Shown: one piece after another, positions 18,330 through 26,009 of the stretch
Layout: every line of letters begins with the position of its first letter
How positions within the stretch are numbered: position 1 is the first letter of the stretch
Source of the DNA: Magnetospirillum sp. XM-1
GTDB taxonomy: Bacteria > Pseudomonadota > Alphaproteobacteria > Rhodospirillales > Magnetospirillaceae
DNA: 64,000 nucleotides
Reading direction: 5' to 3'
Assembly (NCBI RefSeq): GCF_001511835.1
Contig: NZ_LN997848.1
Span: 1,674,001-1,738,000, forward strand
The notes under the pieces: generated by a model
What the model was told of the DNA's origin: nothing
Databases searched by the model: none
What the model saw: only the letters and a program-made list of their open reading frames with translations
Position numbers and translations under genes: made by a program

Positions 18330-19028
18330 ATGACGCAGGTGCTCGACCGCGAGGTGCTGCTGCAACTGCAATTCGCGCCGCTGTTCACCGGCCTGGCCGA
18401 GAAGGACGTGCGCGAGCTTCTCGACGGCGCCGAATTGCTGGTCCTGGGGCACGAGCACCTGCTCTACCGGGAAGGCGAGGTGGTCAGCCGTTTCTACGTG
18501 GTGCTGGACGGCCATGTGGAGCTGTCGCTCGGCGTGGACGGCAAGAAGAGCGTGGTCGAGGTGGCGCGGCGCGCCACCGTGCTGGGCGACGCCGCCATGT
18601 TCGGACCGGGGCGCTACATCATGACCGCCCGGGTGCTGACCGGGGCGACCCTGCTGGCCATTCCCGCCGATTCCTTCCGCGCCCGCCTGGAAGAGCGTCT
18701 GGACATCACGCTGCACATGCTGACCACCATGAGCTTCCGCCTGCGCATGCTGGTCCGCCAGATCGCCGAGCTGAAGCTGAAGACCACCGCCCAGCGCCTG
18801 GGAAGCTTCCTGCTGACCATGGTCGAGGCCGAGGACGGCAGGGCCGAGCTGCGCTTTCCCTACGACAAGAAGCTGGTGGCCGACCAGTTGGGCATGAAGC
18901 CGGAAAGCCTGTCGCGCGCGCTGGGCAAGCTGGGGCGCATCGGGGTCGAATCCCTGCCCGACAATCTGGTGGTGATCGCCGACGTGGCGCGCCTGCGCGA
19001 ATTCTGCGCCGAAGAAGAAGGCATCTGA
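18330..19028 (+). CDS. Crp/Fnr-family transcriptional regulator, Dnr-like (first copy)
   Basis: This 232-residue protein has an N-terminal cyclic-nucleotide-binding-type beta roll (LLYREGEVVSRFYVVLDGHV), a long dimer helix (MLVRQIAELKLKTTAQRLGS) and a C-terminal winged helix (LVADQLGMKPESLSRALGKL). It lacks the N-terminal Cys cluster of Fe-S Fnr proteins, so it is more like NO-responsive Dnr/NnrR. Neighbouring DUF2249, NnrS-like and hemerythrin genes support an NO or oxygen role. It is followed after 4 bases by a second regulator of the same family; the two share the PESLSRAL recognition helix. An ATG 15 bases upstream is an alternative start. Confidence 0.88.
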   Translation: MTQVLDREVLLQLQFAPLFTGLAEKDVRELLDGAELLVLGHEHLLYREGEVVSRFYVVLDGHVELSLGVDGKKSVVEVARRATVLGDAAMFGPGRYIMTARVLTGATLLAIPADSFRARLEERLDITLHMLTTMSFRLRMLVRQIAELKLKTTAQRLGSFLLTMVEAEDGRAELRFPYDKKLVADQLGMKPESLSRALGKLGRIGVESLPDNLVVIADVARLREFCAEEEGI

Positions 19029-19032
19029 CGCC

Positions 19033-19731
19033 ATGGCCCTCAGCCCCGCCGAACTGAACCTCGTCGCCAAGGCCCCCCTGCTGGCCGGCCTGTCGCCCGC
19101 CGACCTGGCGCTCTTGATGGACGGGGCCCATTCCGCCGTCTATCCCGAGACCGAGCTGCTGTTCAACCAGGGCGACAAGGCCGACCGCTTCTTCGTGCTG
19201 CTGGAGGGCCGGGTCAACGTCTTCGCCCTGACCGAGACCGGCGACCAGTCGATCATCGAGGTGTTCGACCCCATCGTCTCCTTCGCCGAGGCCGCCATCT
19301 TCTCGTCCGGCATCTTCCCGCTGAACGCCGAGGTGATGGCCGGCTCGAAGCTGGTGCACGTGCCCGCCCCGCTGTTCCTGAAGCGGTTGGCCGACAACCG
19401 CTCGCTGGGCCTGTTGCTGCTGGGCGGCCTGTCCCAGTGGCAGTTCCGTCTGGCCCACGAGATCAGCGAGCTGAAAAGCAAGTCGCCGGGCCAGCGCCTC
19501 GCCACCTTCCTGCTGGCGCTGGCCGCCAAGGCGGGGGCCGACACCGCCGGAAGGGTGCGCCTGCCGCTGACCAAGGCGGTGCTGGCCAGCCGCATCGGCA
19601 TCGCGCCGGAAAGCCTGTCGCGCGCGCTCAACCGTCTCAAGGCCTATGGCGTCGAGACCCATGGCCGCGAGGTGGAGATCACCGATATCGAGGCGCTGCG
19701 CCGCATGGTGCGCGAGGGCGGCGGGGAATAG
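19033..19731 (+). CDS. Crp/Fnr-family transcriptional regulator, Dnr-like (second copy)
   Basis: This 232-residue paralogue of the preceding gene product has the same plan: a beta roll (LLFNQGDKADRFFVLLEGRV), a dimer helix (AHEISELKSKSPGQRLATFL) and a winged helix (LASRIGIAPESLSRALNRLK). No Fe-S Cys motif is present and no Cys at all is evident, so direct heme-based NO sensing or another ligand is likely. The identical length and tandem order indicate a duplication. The shared recognition-helix core suggests overlapping DNA targets, for example the TTAAC-N4-GTCAA site 73 bases downstream of its stop codon. Confidence 0.88.
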   Translation: MALSPAELNLVAKAPLLAGLSPADLALLMDGAHSAVYPETELLFNQGDKADRFFVLLEGRVNVFALTETGDQSIIEVFDPIVSFAEAAIFSSGIFPLNAEVMAGSKLVHVPAPLFLKRLADNRSLGLLLLGGLSQWQFRLAHEISELKSKSPGQRLATFLLALAAKAGADTAGRVRLPLTKAVLASRIGIAPESLSRALNRLKAYGVETHGREVEITDIEALRRMVREGGGE

Positions 19732-19803
19732 CCGTCACACTTGGGAAAATCTTTCGCCCCAGGCCTTCGGGGCGTGCAGCCATTCCGCACATAAAGTCAC
19801 AGC

Positions 19804-19817
19804 TTAACAAACGTCAA
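19804..19817. promoter_or_regulatory. Fnr/Dnr-type box upstream of the DUF2249 operon
   Basis: TTAAC-AAAC-GTCAA matches TTGAC-N4-GTCAA except for one base. Its centre lies about 60 bases before the start codon at 19871. That leaves room for a promoter with the box near -41.5, the usual activating position of Fnr/Dnr proteins. Confidence 0.6.
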
Positions 19818-19870
19818 GGCGGCGCCTTGGGCGGCGGGGCAGCTTTGCATCATCCTTGCGGAAGGTGTTC

Positions 19871-20455
19871 ATGATGGCCGGTAACGTGGCAAGTGCGGGT
19901 ATCAACGAGGCTGGCGGGCCGCCGGAATGGCTGTCCCTGGCGCTCGACGCCGCGCCGCTGGACGTCCGGCCGCTGCTGGCCCAGGGCGTCGACCCTTTCG
20001 CCACCGTCATGGAGGCGGCCACGACCGTCGAGTTCGGCGGCTCCCTGGTGGTGGACGCCCCCTTCAATCCCTCGCCGCTGCGGCGCATCCTGGCCGGGCG
20101 GGGATTCTCGTCCTACGGGCGCAAGCTGAACGAGGGGCATTGGCGGGTCTTCTTCCACCTGGACGGCGGCACCGACTGGGAAAGCGGCGCCGAAGTGGAC
20201 GTGGGGCCCGAGGGCGCCATGAGCTGGCGGGAAGACGACGGGCTGCACATCGACGTGCGCAAGCTGGCCCCGCCCAATCCCATGCTGGCCATCCTGCGGC
20301 TGGTCGAAAACGTCGGACCGGACGAGACGGTGGTTGTGCATCACGAGCGCGAACCCCACTTTCTAGCTCCGGAGCTGGCCGAACGCGGCTGGCGCATCGC
20401 GCGGGTGTCCAGCGAGGTGGTCAATGTCAGGCTGTGGCTGGAGCGGATGATCTGA
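19871..20455 (+). CDS. DUF2249-domain protein (two tandem domains)
   Basis: The 194-residue protein contains two related halves, LDAAPLDVRPLLAQGVDPFA (about residues 21-40) and LHIDVRKLAPPNPMLAILRL. Each has the DUF2249 beginning of a D-x-R segment followed by a helix, and each continues towards a GRGF/ERGW-like turn. The fold is small and TusA-like and is often found with Dnr regulators, hemerythrins and nitric-oxide genes; the function is unknown. The ATG at 19871 has a GGAAGG ribosome site; a TTG 15 bases upstream is less likely. It overlaps the next gene by one base. Confidence 0.82.
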   Translation: MMAGNVASAGINEAGGPPEWLSLALDAAPLDVRPLLAQGVDPFATVMEAATTVEFGGSLVVDAPFNPSPLRRILAGRGFSSYGRKLNEGHWRVFFHLDGGTDWESGAEVDVGPEGAMSWREDDGLHIDVRKLAPPNPMLAILRLVENVGPDETVVVHHEREPHFLAPELAERGWRIARVSSEVVNVRLWLERMI

Positions 20456-21750
20456 TGTTCCCCGGCAGCTTCATGATGGGGGCGAAGGATCGCCTCCTGC
20501 CCCCGTCCGTCCCCTATCGCTTCTTCGTGGCCGCTTCGGCCTTCCATCTGCTGGCCTGGGTGCTGCTGCTGGTGGGCAGCGAGGGCACGCTGGGCTTCGT
20601 CGGCGGCCAGGGCATGGTTCTCGCCGCGCTGCACCTGATCACGCTGGGCACCCTGGCCATGACCGCCATGGGCGCCGCCATCCAGTTGCTGCCGGTGGCG
20701 ACGCGCCGCCCGCTGGGGCCCGTCTGGGCCATCAAGCTGATGTTCATCCTCTACGCCCCCGGCGTGGCGCTGTTCGCCGCCGGACTGGCCCATTCCTTCG
20801 CCTGGGCCCAGCATGCCGGCGCGACCCTGTCCGTCGCCGGGCTGGGCCTCTTCGGGTATCTGGTGGGGACCAACCTGCGCAAGGTGGACGATCTGCCGGG
20901 CGTCACCCGCCATGCGTGGCTGGCGGTGGCGTCGCTGGTGGGCCTGGCCATCCTGGGGCTGCTGCTGATCATCGACTTCACCAAGGGGTTCCTGCCCGAT
21001 CACACCGCCGCGGCGGCCGCCCACGCGGTGCTGGCCGGATACGGCTTCATGGGCATGCTGGCCCTGGGCTTCTCCTACGTGCTGATCCCCATGTTCGTGC
21101 TGGGCTCCGCCGTGCCCGACGCGGTGGGCAAGCGGACGGCGCTGCTGTCGGCGCTGGGCCTGGCGTTGGGCGCCGGTGGCGCGCTGGCCGGGTTGGGGCT
21201 GGTCTCGGCGCTCGGCATCGTGCTGGGGCTGGCGGCCTGCGTCATCTATCTGCGCGGCATGCTGGCCAGCCTCAAGACCCGCATGAAGAAGCGCCTGGAG
21301 CCGTTCTTCCGCATGGTGTGGATCGCCTGGGCGCTGCTGCCCGCCAGCCTGCTGGCCGCCCTGGCCCCGGCGCTGGGCGCGCCGCTCGATCCCTGGGCCG
21401 AGCTGTGGGGATTTCTCCTGGTGTTCGGCTGGCTCTTGTCCTTCGTCACGGCGATCTTGCAGCGGATCATGCCATTCCTGGCCTCCATGCATTCCTCGGC
21501 CTTGGGGGGCAAGCCGGCGCTGCTGTCGCACCTGTCGCCCAAACTGCCGGTGGACATTCACCTGGGTTGCCACGCGGCCGCCCTGGTTCTGGTTTCCGTC
21601 GCCATCGTCGGCGGCTGGGTCTGGCCCATGCGGCTGGGCCTGCTGGCCGGTCTGATCGGCGCCATCGCCTTCGGCGTCTACACCATCGAGGTGTTGCGCC
21701 GGTATCGTGCCCACATGGCCGCCGCCGCCGCGGCCAATCAACAAGGATGA
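20455..21750 (+). CDS. NnrS-like / heme-copper-oxidase-like polytopic membrane protein
   Basis: This 431-residue, very hydrophobic protein has about a dozen predicted spans and several membrane His residues (LHLITLGTLAMTAMG, AAAAHAVLAGYGFMGMLALG, IHLGCHAAALV). The pattern resembles NnrS and the subunit-I-like proteins that accompany Dnr regulators and help cells cope with NO. It lacks an obvious complete heme-copper oxidase active site, so it is not called an oxidase. Its start overlaps the DUF2249 stop (TGATG), which makes co-translation very likely. The exact family assignment is tentative. Confidence 0.72.
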   Translation: MFPGSFMMGAKDRLLPPSVPYRFFVAASAFHLLAWVLLLVGSEGTLGFVGGQGMVLAALHLITLGTLAMTAMGAAIQLLPVATRRPLGPVWAIKLMFILYAPGVALFAAGLAHSFAWAQHAGATLSVAGLGLFGYLVGTNLRKVDDLPGVTRHAWLAVASLVGLAILGLLLIIDFTKGFLPDHTAAAAAHAVLAGYGFMGMLALGFSYVLIPMFVLGSAVPDAVGKRTALLSALGLALGAGGALAGLGLVSALGIVLGLAACVIYLRGMLASLKTRMKKRLEPFFRMVWIAWALLPASLLAALAPALGAPLDPWAELWGFLLVFGWLLSFVTAILQRIMPFLASMHSSALGGKPALLSHLSPKLPVDIHLGCHAAALVLVSVAIVGGWVWPMRLGLLAGLIGAIAFGVYTIEVLRRYRAHMAAAAAANQQG

Positions 21751-21757
21751 GCGTTTC

Positions 21758-22249
21758 ATGAACACCCAGACCGGCGCCCTGCTGCATCAGGCCCACATGA
21801 CCACCATCGAGGCGTTGCAGTCGCTGGACGAACTGCTCGGCTCCAACAAGAAGGCGCCCGCCAAGGACGAGCTGCTGGCCCGCAAGCTCAAGCAGCTGGC
21901 CCGCATCCTCAAGTCCGAGGTGGAGAACCATTTCGGCTTCGAGGAGAACCACCTGTTCAAGGTGTTCGTCGAGCAGGGCGAGACCGGCATCGTCACCATG
22001 CTGACCCACGAGCACCGCTCGATCCTGCCGCTGGCCCTGCAGGTGGCCGACCTGGCGGTGGCCGCCGCCGAGGCCGGCTTCACCGACGCCACCTGGACCG
22101 AGTTCAAGGACGCCGGCGCCGAGTTGGTCGAGCGCGAGATCTTCCACATCCAGAAGGAAGAGATGGGCCTGCTGTCCGCCATCTCCGCCCTGGTCGATCC
22201 CGAGATGGACGAGGAACTGGCCGACATCTACCGTCGCGAAGTGGGCTGA
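21758..22249 (+). CDS. Hemerythrin-domain protein
   Basis: The 163-residue four-helix protein has the di-iron ligand pattern of hemerythrins: QAHMTT near residue 12, VENHFGFEENHLF, LTHEHRSILPL and EIFHIQKEEMG. Such proteins bind oxygen or NO, or repair iron centres under nitrosative stress. It starts 7 bases after the NnrS-like gene and closes the Dnr-associated operon. A REP-like element and a terminator follow it. Confidence 0.88.
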   Translation: MNTQTGALLHQAHMTTIEALQSLDELLGSNKKAPAKDELLARKLKQLARILKSEVENHFGFEENHLFKVFVEQGETGIVTMLTHEHRSILPLALQVADLAVAAAEAGFTDATWTEFKDAGAELVEREIFHIQKEEMGLLSAISALVDPEMDEELADIYRREVG

Positions 22250-22289
22250 TCCAGTCCCTGCGGCGGGAGGCGCTTCACCGTCGGAAGCT

Positions 22290-22399
22290 CGTCATGCCCG
22301 GACTTGATCCGGGCATCCACGATTACCGCCGCCAAGCGGTCGTTTCAAAGGTGTTCCGGCGGAACCGCGTGGATGGCCGGGTCAGGCCCGGCCATGACG
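22290..22399. repeat. REP-like element with insertion between its two hairpins
   Basis: The left unit, CGTCATGCCCGGACTTGATC closing with GGGCATCCAC, and the right unit, GTGGATGGCCGGGTCAGGCC closing with ATGACG, are the two halves of the REP-like family. About 55 extra bases lie between them, including the pairing CCGCC/GGCGG. This is the longest copy in the window. Confidence 0.68.
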
Positions 22400-22432
22400 G
22401 CCGTGGGATGATTTTTTTGGCGGCTTAATGAC

Positions 22433-22465
22433 AAAAGGCGTCTCGCTTCCACGAGACGCCTTTTT
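22433..22465. terminator. Bidirectional rho-independent terminator
   Basis: AAAAGGCGTCTCG (22433-22445) pairs with CGAGACGCCTTTT (22452-22464) around a 6-base loop, with T and A tracts on both sides. It separates the convergent hemerythrin operon and the acidic-protein gene ending at 22495. Confidence 0.88.
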
Positions 22466-22494
22466 GCTGCGCGTGCCGGGGGTGCCGGCCGGAC

Positions 22495-22836
22495 CTATTC
22501 TTCCTCGATGCCGGCGGCGGGCAGCACGGTGACGCCGGTGCCGTCCTCGTCCTCGATCAGGACGAGGTCACCCTCGATGCGGTCGCCGTCTTCAACCAGA
22601 TTGTTGAAGTAGTGCCACAGGAACGACACGGCGATGGTCTGGTCGATCTCGTCGTCCTCGTCCATCTCGTCTTCGTCCATGGCCGAGATGTCGCGCAGGA
22701 TTTCCAGCGAATCCTCGAACATCTCGTTCACGTCGGGCTTGTCCTCGAGCACGTTCTTGATGATGTAGTCGTGCTCGGAATCTTCCAGCTCGTACTTCCA
22801 CTGGGCGTTGCCCGACTTGTAGTAAACGGTGATCAT
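22495..22836 (-). CDS. Acidic protein of unknown function
   Basis: The 113-residue protein is rich in Asp and Glu (for example DISAMDEDEMDEDDEID, and GDLVLIEDEDGTGV at the C-terminus). The estimated pI is very low. There is no signal peptide or membrane span. I do not recognise a family. The start MITVYYKSGNAQWKYELEDS was chosen over an upstream basic extension of different character. It is divergent from purU and has its own terminator. Confidence 0.7.
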   Translation of the reverse strand: MITVYYKSGNAQWKYELEDSEHDYIIKNVLEDKPDVNEMFEDSLEILRDISAMDEDEMDEDDEIDQTIAVSFLWHYFNNLVEDGDRIEGDLVLIEDEDGTGVTVLPAAGIEEE

Positions 22837-22966
22837 CGAGCCTGCTCCGTGGGCGAAAAACTTGCTCCGGACCTTCGGCCATTTGCGGCGAAAAGGCAAG
22901 GGCGGGATTGCCCATCGGGGCGGGGTCGGCTAAACCCATTGCTCCGTTTGAATGAGGAAATCGACC

Positions 22967-23827
22967 ATGGCCGACAAACCCACCTGGGTCCTGACCATCA
23001 CCTGTCCCGACACGGTGGGAATCGTCGCGGCGGTATCGGGTTTCCTCAGCACGCACGACTGCTTCATCACCGAGGCCGCCCAGTACGGCGATCCGCTGTC
23101 GTCGCGCTTCTTCATGCGCATCGTGTTCGGCGCCGGCGCCATGACGCCGCCCATCCCCGAGCTGGAAAAGCTGTTCACCGTGGTGGCCGCCCAGTTCCAG
23201 ATGATCTGGAAGCTGCATGACGCCACCCGCAAGGCCCGGGTGGTGATCCTGGTGTCCAAGTTCGGGCATTGCCTGAACGACCTTCTGCACCGCTACCACA
23301 CCGGTTCGCTGCCCATCGAGATACCGGCGGTGATCTCCAACCACCAGGACATGCGCTCCATCGTCGAATGGCACGGCATTCCCTATCACTACATGGCGGT
23401 GGACAAGCACGACAAGGCCGCCCAGGAAACCCGCGTCATGGAGGTGATCGAGCGCGCCGACGCCGAACTGGTGGTGCTGGCCCGCTACATGCAGATCCTG
23501 TCCACCGACATGTGCACCCGGCTGCAGGGCAAGGCCATCAACATCCACCACTCGTTCCTGCCCAGCTTCAAGGGGGCCAAGCCCTACCACCAGGCCCATT
23601 CCCGGGGCGTGAAGATCATCGGCGCCACCGCCCATTACGTCACCCCCGACCTGGACGAGGGCCCCATCATCGAGCAGGGCGTCGAGCGCGTCGACCACAC
23701 CCACACCCCCGACGACCTGGTGGCCATCGGCCGCGACATCGAGAACGTGGTGCTGGCCCGCGCGGTCCGTTGGCACACCGAGCACCGGGTGCTGCTCAAC
23801 GGTTCGAAGACGGTGGTGTTCCGGTAA
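22967..23827 (+). CDS. purU: Formyltetrahydrofolate deformylase
   Basis: This 286-residue protein has an N-terminal ACT domain (TCPDTVGIVAAVSGFLSTHD) and a C-terminal formyltransferase-fold catalytic domain with INIHHSFLPSFKGAKPYHQA and ATAHYVTPDLDEGPII. It hydrolyses 10-formyl-tetrahydrofolate to formate, which feeds purine synthesis and balances one-carbon pools. Catalytic residues of the family (Asn/His in NIHHSFLP, Asp in TPDLDEGP) are present. The ATG at 22967 has a GAGGA ribosome site. It is convergent with the FecR-domain gene, with only 3 bases between stop codons. Confidence 0.95.
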   Translation: MADKPTWVLTITCPDTVGIVAAVSGFLSTHDCFITEAAQYGDPLSSRFFMRIVFGAGAMTPPIPELEKLFTVVAAQFQMIWKLHDATRKARVVILVSKFGHCLNDLLHRYHTGSLPIEIPAVISNHQDMRSIVEWHGIPYHYMAVDKHDKAAQETRVMEVIERADAELVVLARYMQILSTDMCTRLQGKAINIHHSFLPSFKGAKPYHQAHSRGVKIIGATAHYVTPDLDEGPIIEQGVERVDHTHTPDDLVAIGRDIENVVLARAVRWHTEHRVLLNGSKTVVFR

Positions 23828-23830
23828 GGA

Positions 23831-24457
23831 TCAGTTTCCGAAGCTGACCGTGGCGAAGGCGCGATTGATCCGTTCCTCGCCCCAGAAGGAGGGCGGACGG
23901 GGCGTTTCGCCCGGCCCGGTCACCGAGGTGCCTTCGCCGGGCGTTCCCAGCTCCACCGAGCCGGCGGCGGAACTCACCACCACGCGGCCCTCGAGTAGCA
24001 GCACGCTCAAGGGCGCGTCCAGCGGCCCGCCCCAGAAGCGGGTGCCGCGCACCCCCACCGAGGCCAGCGGCGTCTTCACCGTCAGGGGATGGTCGGGCAG
24101 CTTGCCCACCGCGCCGGTCTGGAGCAGGAACGAACCTTCGGCCAGGGCCAGCTCCGCCTTGCCCGCCGCGCGCTCCGGCGCCCAGTCATAGGCGGCGATT
24201 TTCATCTCGGCCCCGTCGCTCAAGGTCAGCTCCATGCCGTCGCTGAACTGGACCAGCAGGCGCGCGCCGGGGCCGGTGCGCAAGGTCTCTCCCGGCCGCA
24301 CCGGGTCGCCGGCCGCCAGGGGGCGGGTGGCGGCGCCGTCCCGGGCCTGGGCGGCTCCCTGCAGGCGGATCACCTTTGCGGCGTCCTGCGCCCTGCTTTC
24401 GCCGGCCAGCAAGGCCAGGCCGAGAACCAGGGCGATCAGCATGCGCGGAACGGCCAT
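23831..24457 (-). CDS. Secreted FecR-domain protein
   Basis: This 208-residue protein has a signal peptide (MAVPRMLIALVLGLALLAGE, cleaved near SRA-QD). The FecR beta domain follows: GETLRTGPGARLLVQFSDGM, ELTLSDGAEMKIAAY and TPLASVGVRGTRFWGG. Classical FecR proteins are membrane-bound anti-sigma factors, but this one has no transmembrane or sigma-binding N-terminus and belongs to the free periplasmic type of unknown function. No sigma factor gene is adjacent. The start at 24457 sets the signal peptide correctly. Confidence 0.85.
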   Translation of the reverse strand: MAVPRMLIALVLGLALLAGESRAQDAAKVIRLQGAAQARDGAATRPLAAGDPVRPGETLRTGPGARLLVQFSDGMELTLSDGAEMKIAAYDWAPERAAGKAELALAEGSFLLQTGAVGKLPDHPLTVKTPLASVGVRGTRFWGGPLDAPLSVLLLEGRVVVSSAAGSVELGTPGEGTSVTGPGETPRPPSFWGEERINRAFATVSFGN

Positions 24458-24550
24458 TCCAAAATCCCCCCATTCCCAAATTTTCTCGTGGCGGTCAAAC
24501 TCCATCCATTATTTCGTGCCGCGAGGCGGACGGGTCAAGGAGGCGAAAGC

Positions 24551-24919
24551 ATGCGTGTCTGGTTGATGCTGGCCGGGCTGAACGGAGCCATGGCCGTGGG
24601 CTTCGCGGCCTGGGGATCGCACGGGCTGGATGGCGATGCCGCCCGCTGGGTCGGGCTGGGCAGCCAGTTCCAGTTGCTGCACGCGGTGGCCCTGCTGGGG
24701 CTGGCGCGCTTCTGCGCCGAGGGCCGCCGGCTGTTCCGGCCCGCCGCCGCCCTGATGGTCGCCGGCATCGTCCTGTTCTCGGGATCGCTCTATGCGAAGG
24801 CGCTGGGCCTGTCCTTGCCGGTGCCCATGCTGACCCCATTGGGGGGCGTCGGTTTCATTCTGTCCTGGCTGCTGCTGGTCCCGGCGGGATGGTTAGCTGA
24901 TGATCATGCTCGGATTTGA
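24551..24919 (+). CDS. DUF423 membrane protein
   Basis: The 122-residue protein has four hydrophobic spans and the DUF423 pattern: [33 protein letters not shown] and [14 protein letters not shown], ending in [15 protein letters not shown]. It is an inner-membrane protein of unknown role, widely conserved. The ATG at 24551 follows GGAGGCGAAAGC. It is divergent from the FecR-domain gene and lies upstream of divK with an 89-base gap. Confidence 0.88.
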   Translation: MRVWLMLAGLNGAMAVGFAAWGSHGLDGDAARWVGLGSQFQLLHAVALLGLARFCAEGRRLFRPAAALMVAGIVLFSGSLYAKALGLSLPVPMLTPLGGVGFILSWLLLVPAGWLADDHARI

Positions 24920-25008
24920 CTTGGCGACGGGAATTGCCCATGATGCCTCTGCGTGGGCAGCCTGCGCCATCGGGGTCGCATCGGGCTGAGCGGGGAAACG
25001 GGAAGGTC

Positions 25009-25374
25009 ATGGCCAAGTCAGTGCTGATCGTCGAAGATAACGACTTGAACATGAAGTTGTTCAACGACTTGTTGCAGGCGAACGGCTACGAGACCATCCA
25101 GACCAAGGATGGCCGCGAGGCCATGGACATCGCCCGCAAGCATCGTCCCGACCTGATCCTGATGGACATCCAGCTTCCCGAGATTTCCGGTCTGGAAATC
25201 ACCAAGATGCTGAAGAACGACGCCGAGCTGAAGGCCATTCCGGTGATCGCCGTCACCGCCTTCGCCATGAATGGCGACGAGGAAAAGATCCGCGAGGGCG
25301 GCTGCGAGGGCTATATCGCCAAGCCCATCTCGGTGGCCAATTTCCTGCAGACCGTGGCGCGCTTCCTGGAATAG
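25009..25374 (+). CDS. divK: Single-domain response regulator DivK
   Basis: The 121-residue receiver domain alone shows the acidic pocket VEDND, phospho-acceptor Asp in [15 protein letters not shown], Thr/Ala switch in [12 protein letters not shown] and Lys in YIAKPISV. The N-terminus [20 protein letters not shown] is nearly that of alphaproteobacterial DivK, which relays phosphorylation between DivJ/PleC-type kinases and DivL to control the cell cycle. No pleD follows it here, unlike in Caulobacter. A GGAAGG ribosome site precedes the ATG. Confidence 0.93.
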   Translation: MAKSVLIVEDNDLNMKLFNDLLQANGYETIQTKDGREAMDIARKHRPDLILMDIQLPEISGLEITKMLKNDAELKAIPVIAVTAFAMNGDEEKIREGGCEGYIAKPISVANFLQTVARFLE

Positions 25375-25700
25375 GGCGCCGCCTGTTTAATCCGCGACAC
25401 GTCGTCACCCTGAGGTGTCTCCCACTTCTGCCCGGTTTAATTTGAACCGGCGGACGTGGAGTCATGAGACACGGATGTCACGGATGCGGTGCTTCGCACC
25501 GCTCGCGGATAAACACGGAAATGCTCTCGTTTCCGGCCGCCTTCCCGACCCCGCCCCAGGATGGCCATGGGGGATTTCCATTATCCGTGATCATCCGTGG
25601 CCGCGAAGCGGCATCCGAGTCCATCCATGTTCCATGACCAGATGAAACCCGCATTGGCTCTGCCATTCGGGTCTCTCAGAGTGGGCGAAAAGACAAACGA
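25375..25700. other. Intergenic stretch with degenerate inverted repeat, no gene
   Basis: I see no coding signal here. Two blocks, one around 25473-25521 (CACGGATGTCACGGATGCGG, then TTCGCACC) and one around 25583-25625 (ATCCGTGATCATCCGTGGCC, then GAAGCGGCATCCG), are approximate reverse complements. They would form a long imperfect hairpin. This looks like a decayed mobile intergenic repeat. Confidence 0.5.
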
Positions 25701-25727
25701 AAAGGGCGTCCCCTTGGGACGCCCTTT
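25701..25727 (-). terminator. Rho-independent terminator of rpmG
   Basis: AAAGGGCGTCCC (25701-25712) and GGGACGCCCTTT (25716-25727) are exact complements with a 3-base loop. In the minus direction a T-rich run (TTTTCGTTTG) follows. It lies 41 bases after the rpmG stop and may also stop transcripts arriving from divK. Confidence 0.85.
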
Positions 25728-25767
25728 GATCCTTGCTGTCGCATCCGGCCCGCAGGCCGGCGCTCCA

Positions 25768-25935
25768 CTACTTGATCTTGGCTTCCTTGAACTGGACGTG
25801 CTTGCGCACGACCGGATCGTACTTGCGGAATTCAAGCTTCTCGGTGGTCTTGCGGGGGTTCTTCTTGGCCACGTAGAAGAAGCCCGTCCCAGCGGTGCTC
25901 AGCAGCTTGATGAGAATGGTGGCAGGCTTAGCCAT
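25768..25935 (-). CDS. rpmG: Ribosomal protein bL33
   Basis: This 55-residue protein starts [20 protein letters not shown] and continues [20 protein letters not shown]. That is the alphaproteobacterial bL33 form without the zinc-binding Cys pairs. The C-terminus [15 protein letters not shown] is complete. It is a large-subunit ribosomal protein near the E site. It has its own terminator and is a confident call even though it is short. Confidence 0.97.
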   Translation of the reverse strand: MAKPATILIKLLSTAGTGFFYVAKKNPRKTTEKLEFRKYDPVVRKHVQFKEAKIK

Positions 25936-26009
25936 GGCGAAAATCCCGAACAGCGTTGGTGATGAAAACTTGAGGCGCGCACCATACTGATACCGGCGGC
26001 AGAGTCAAG

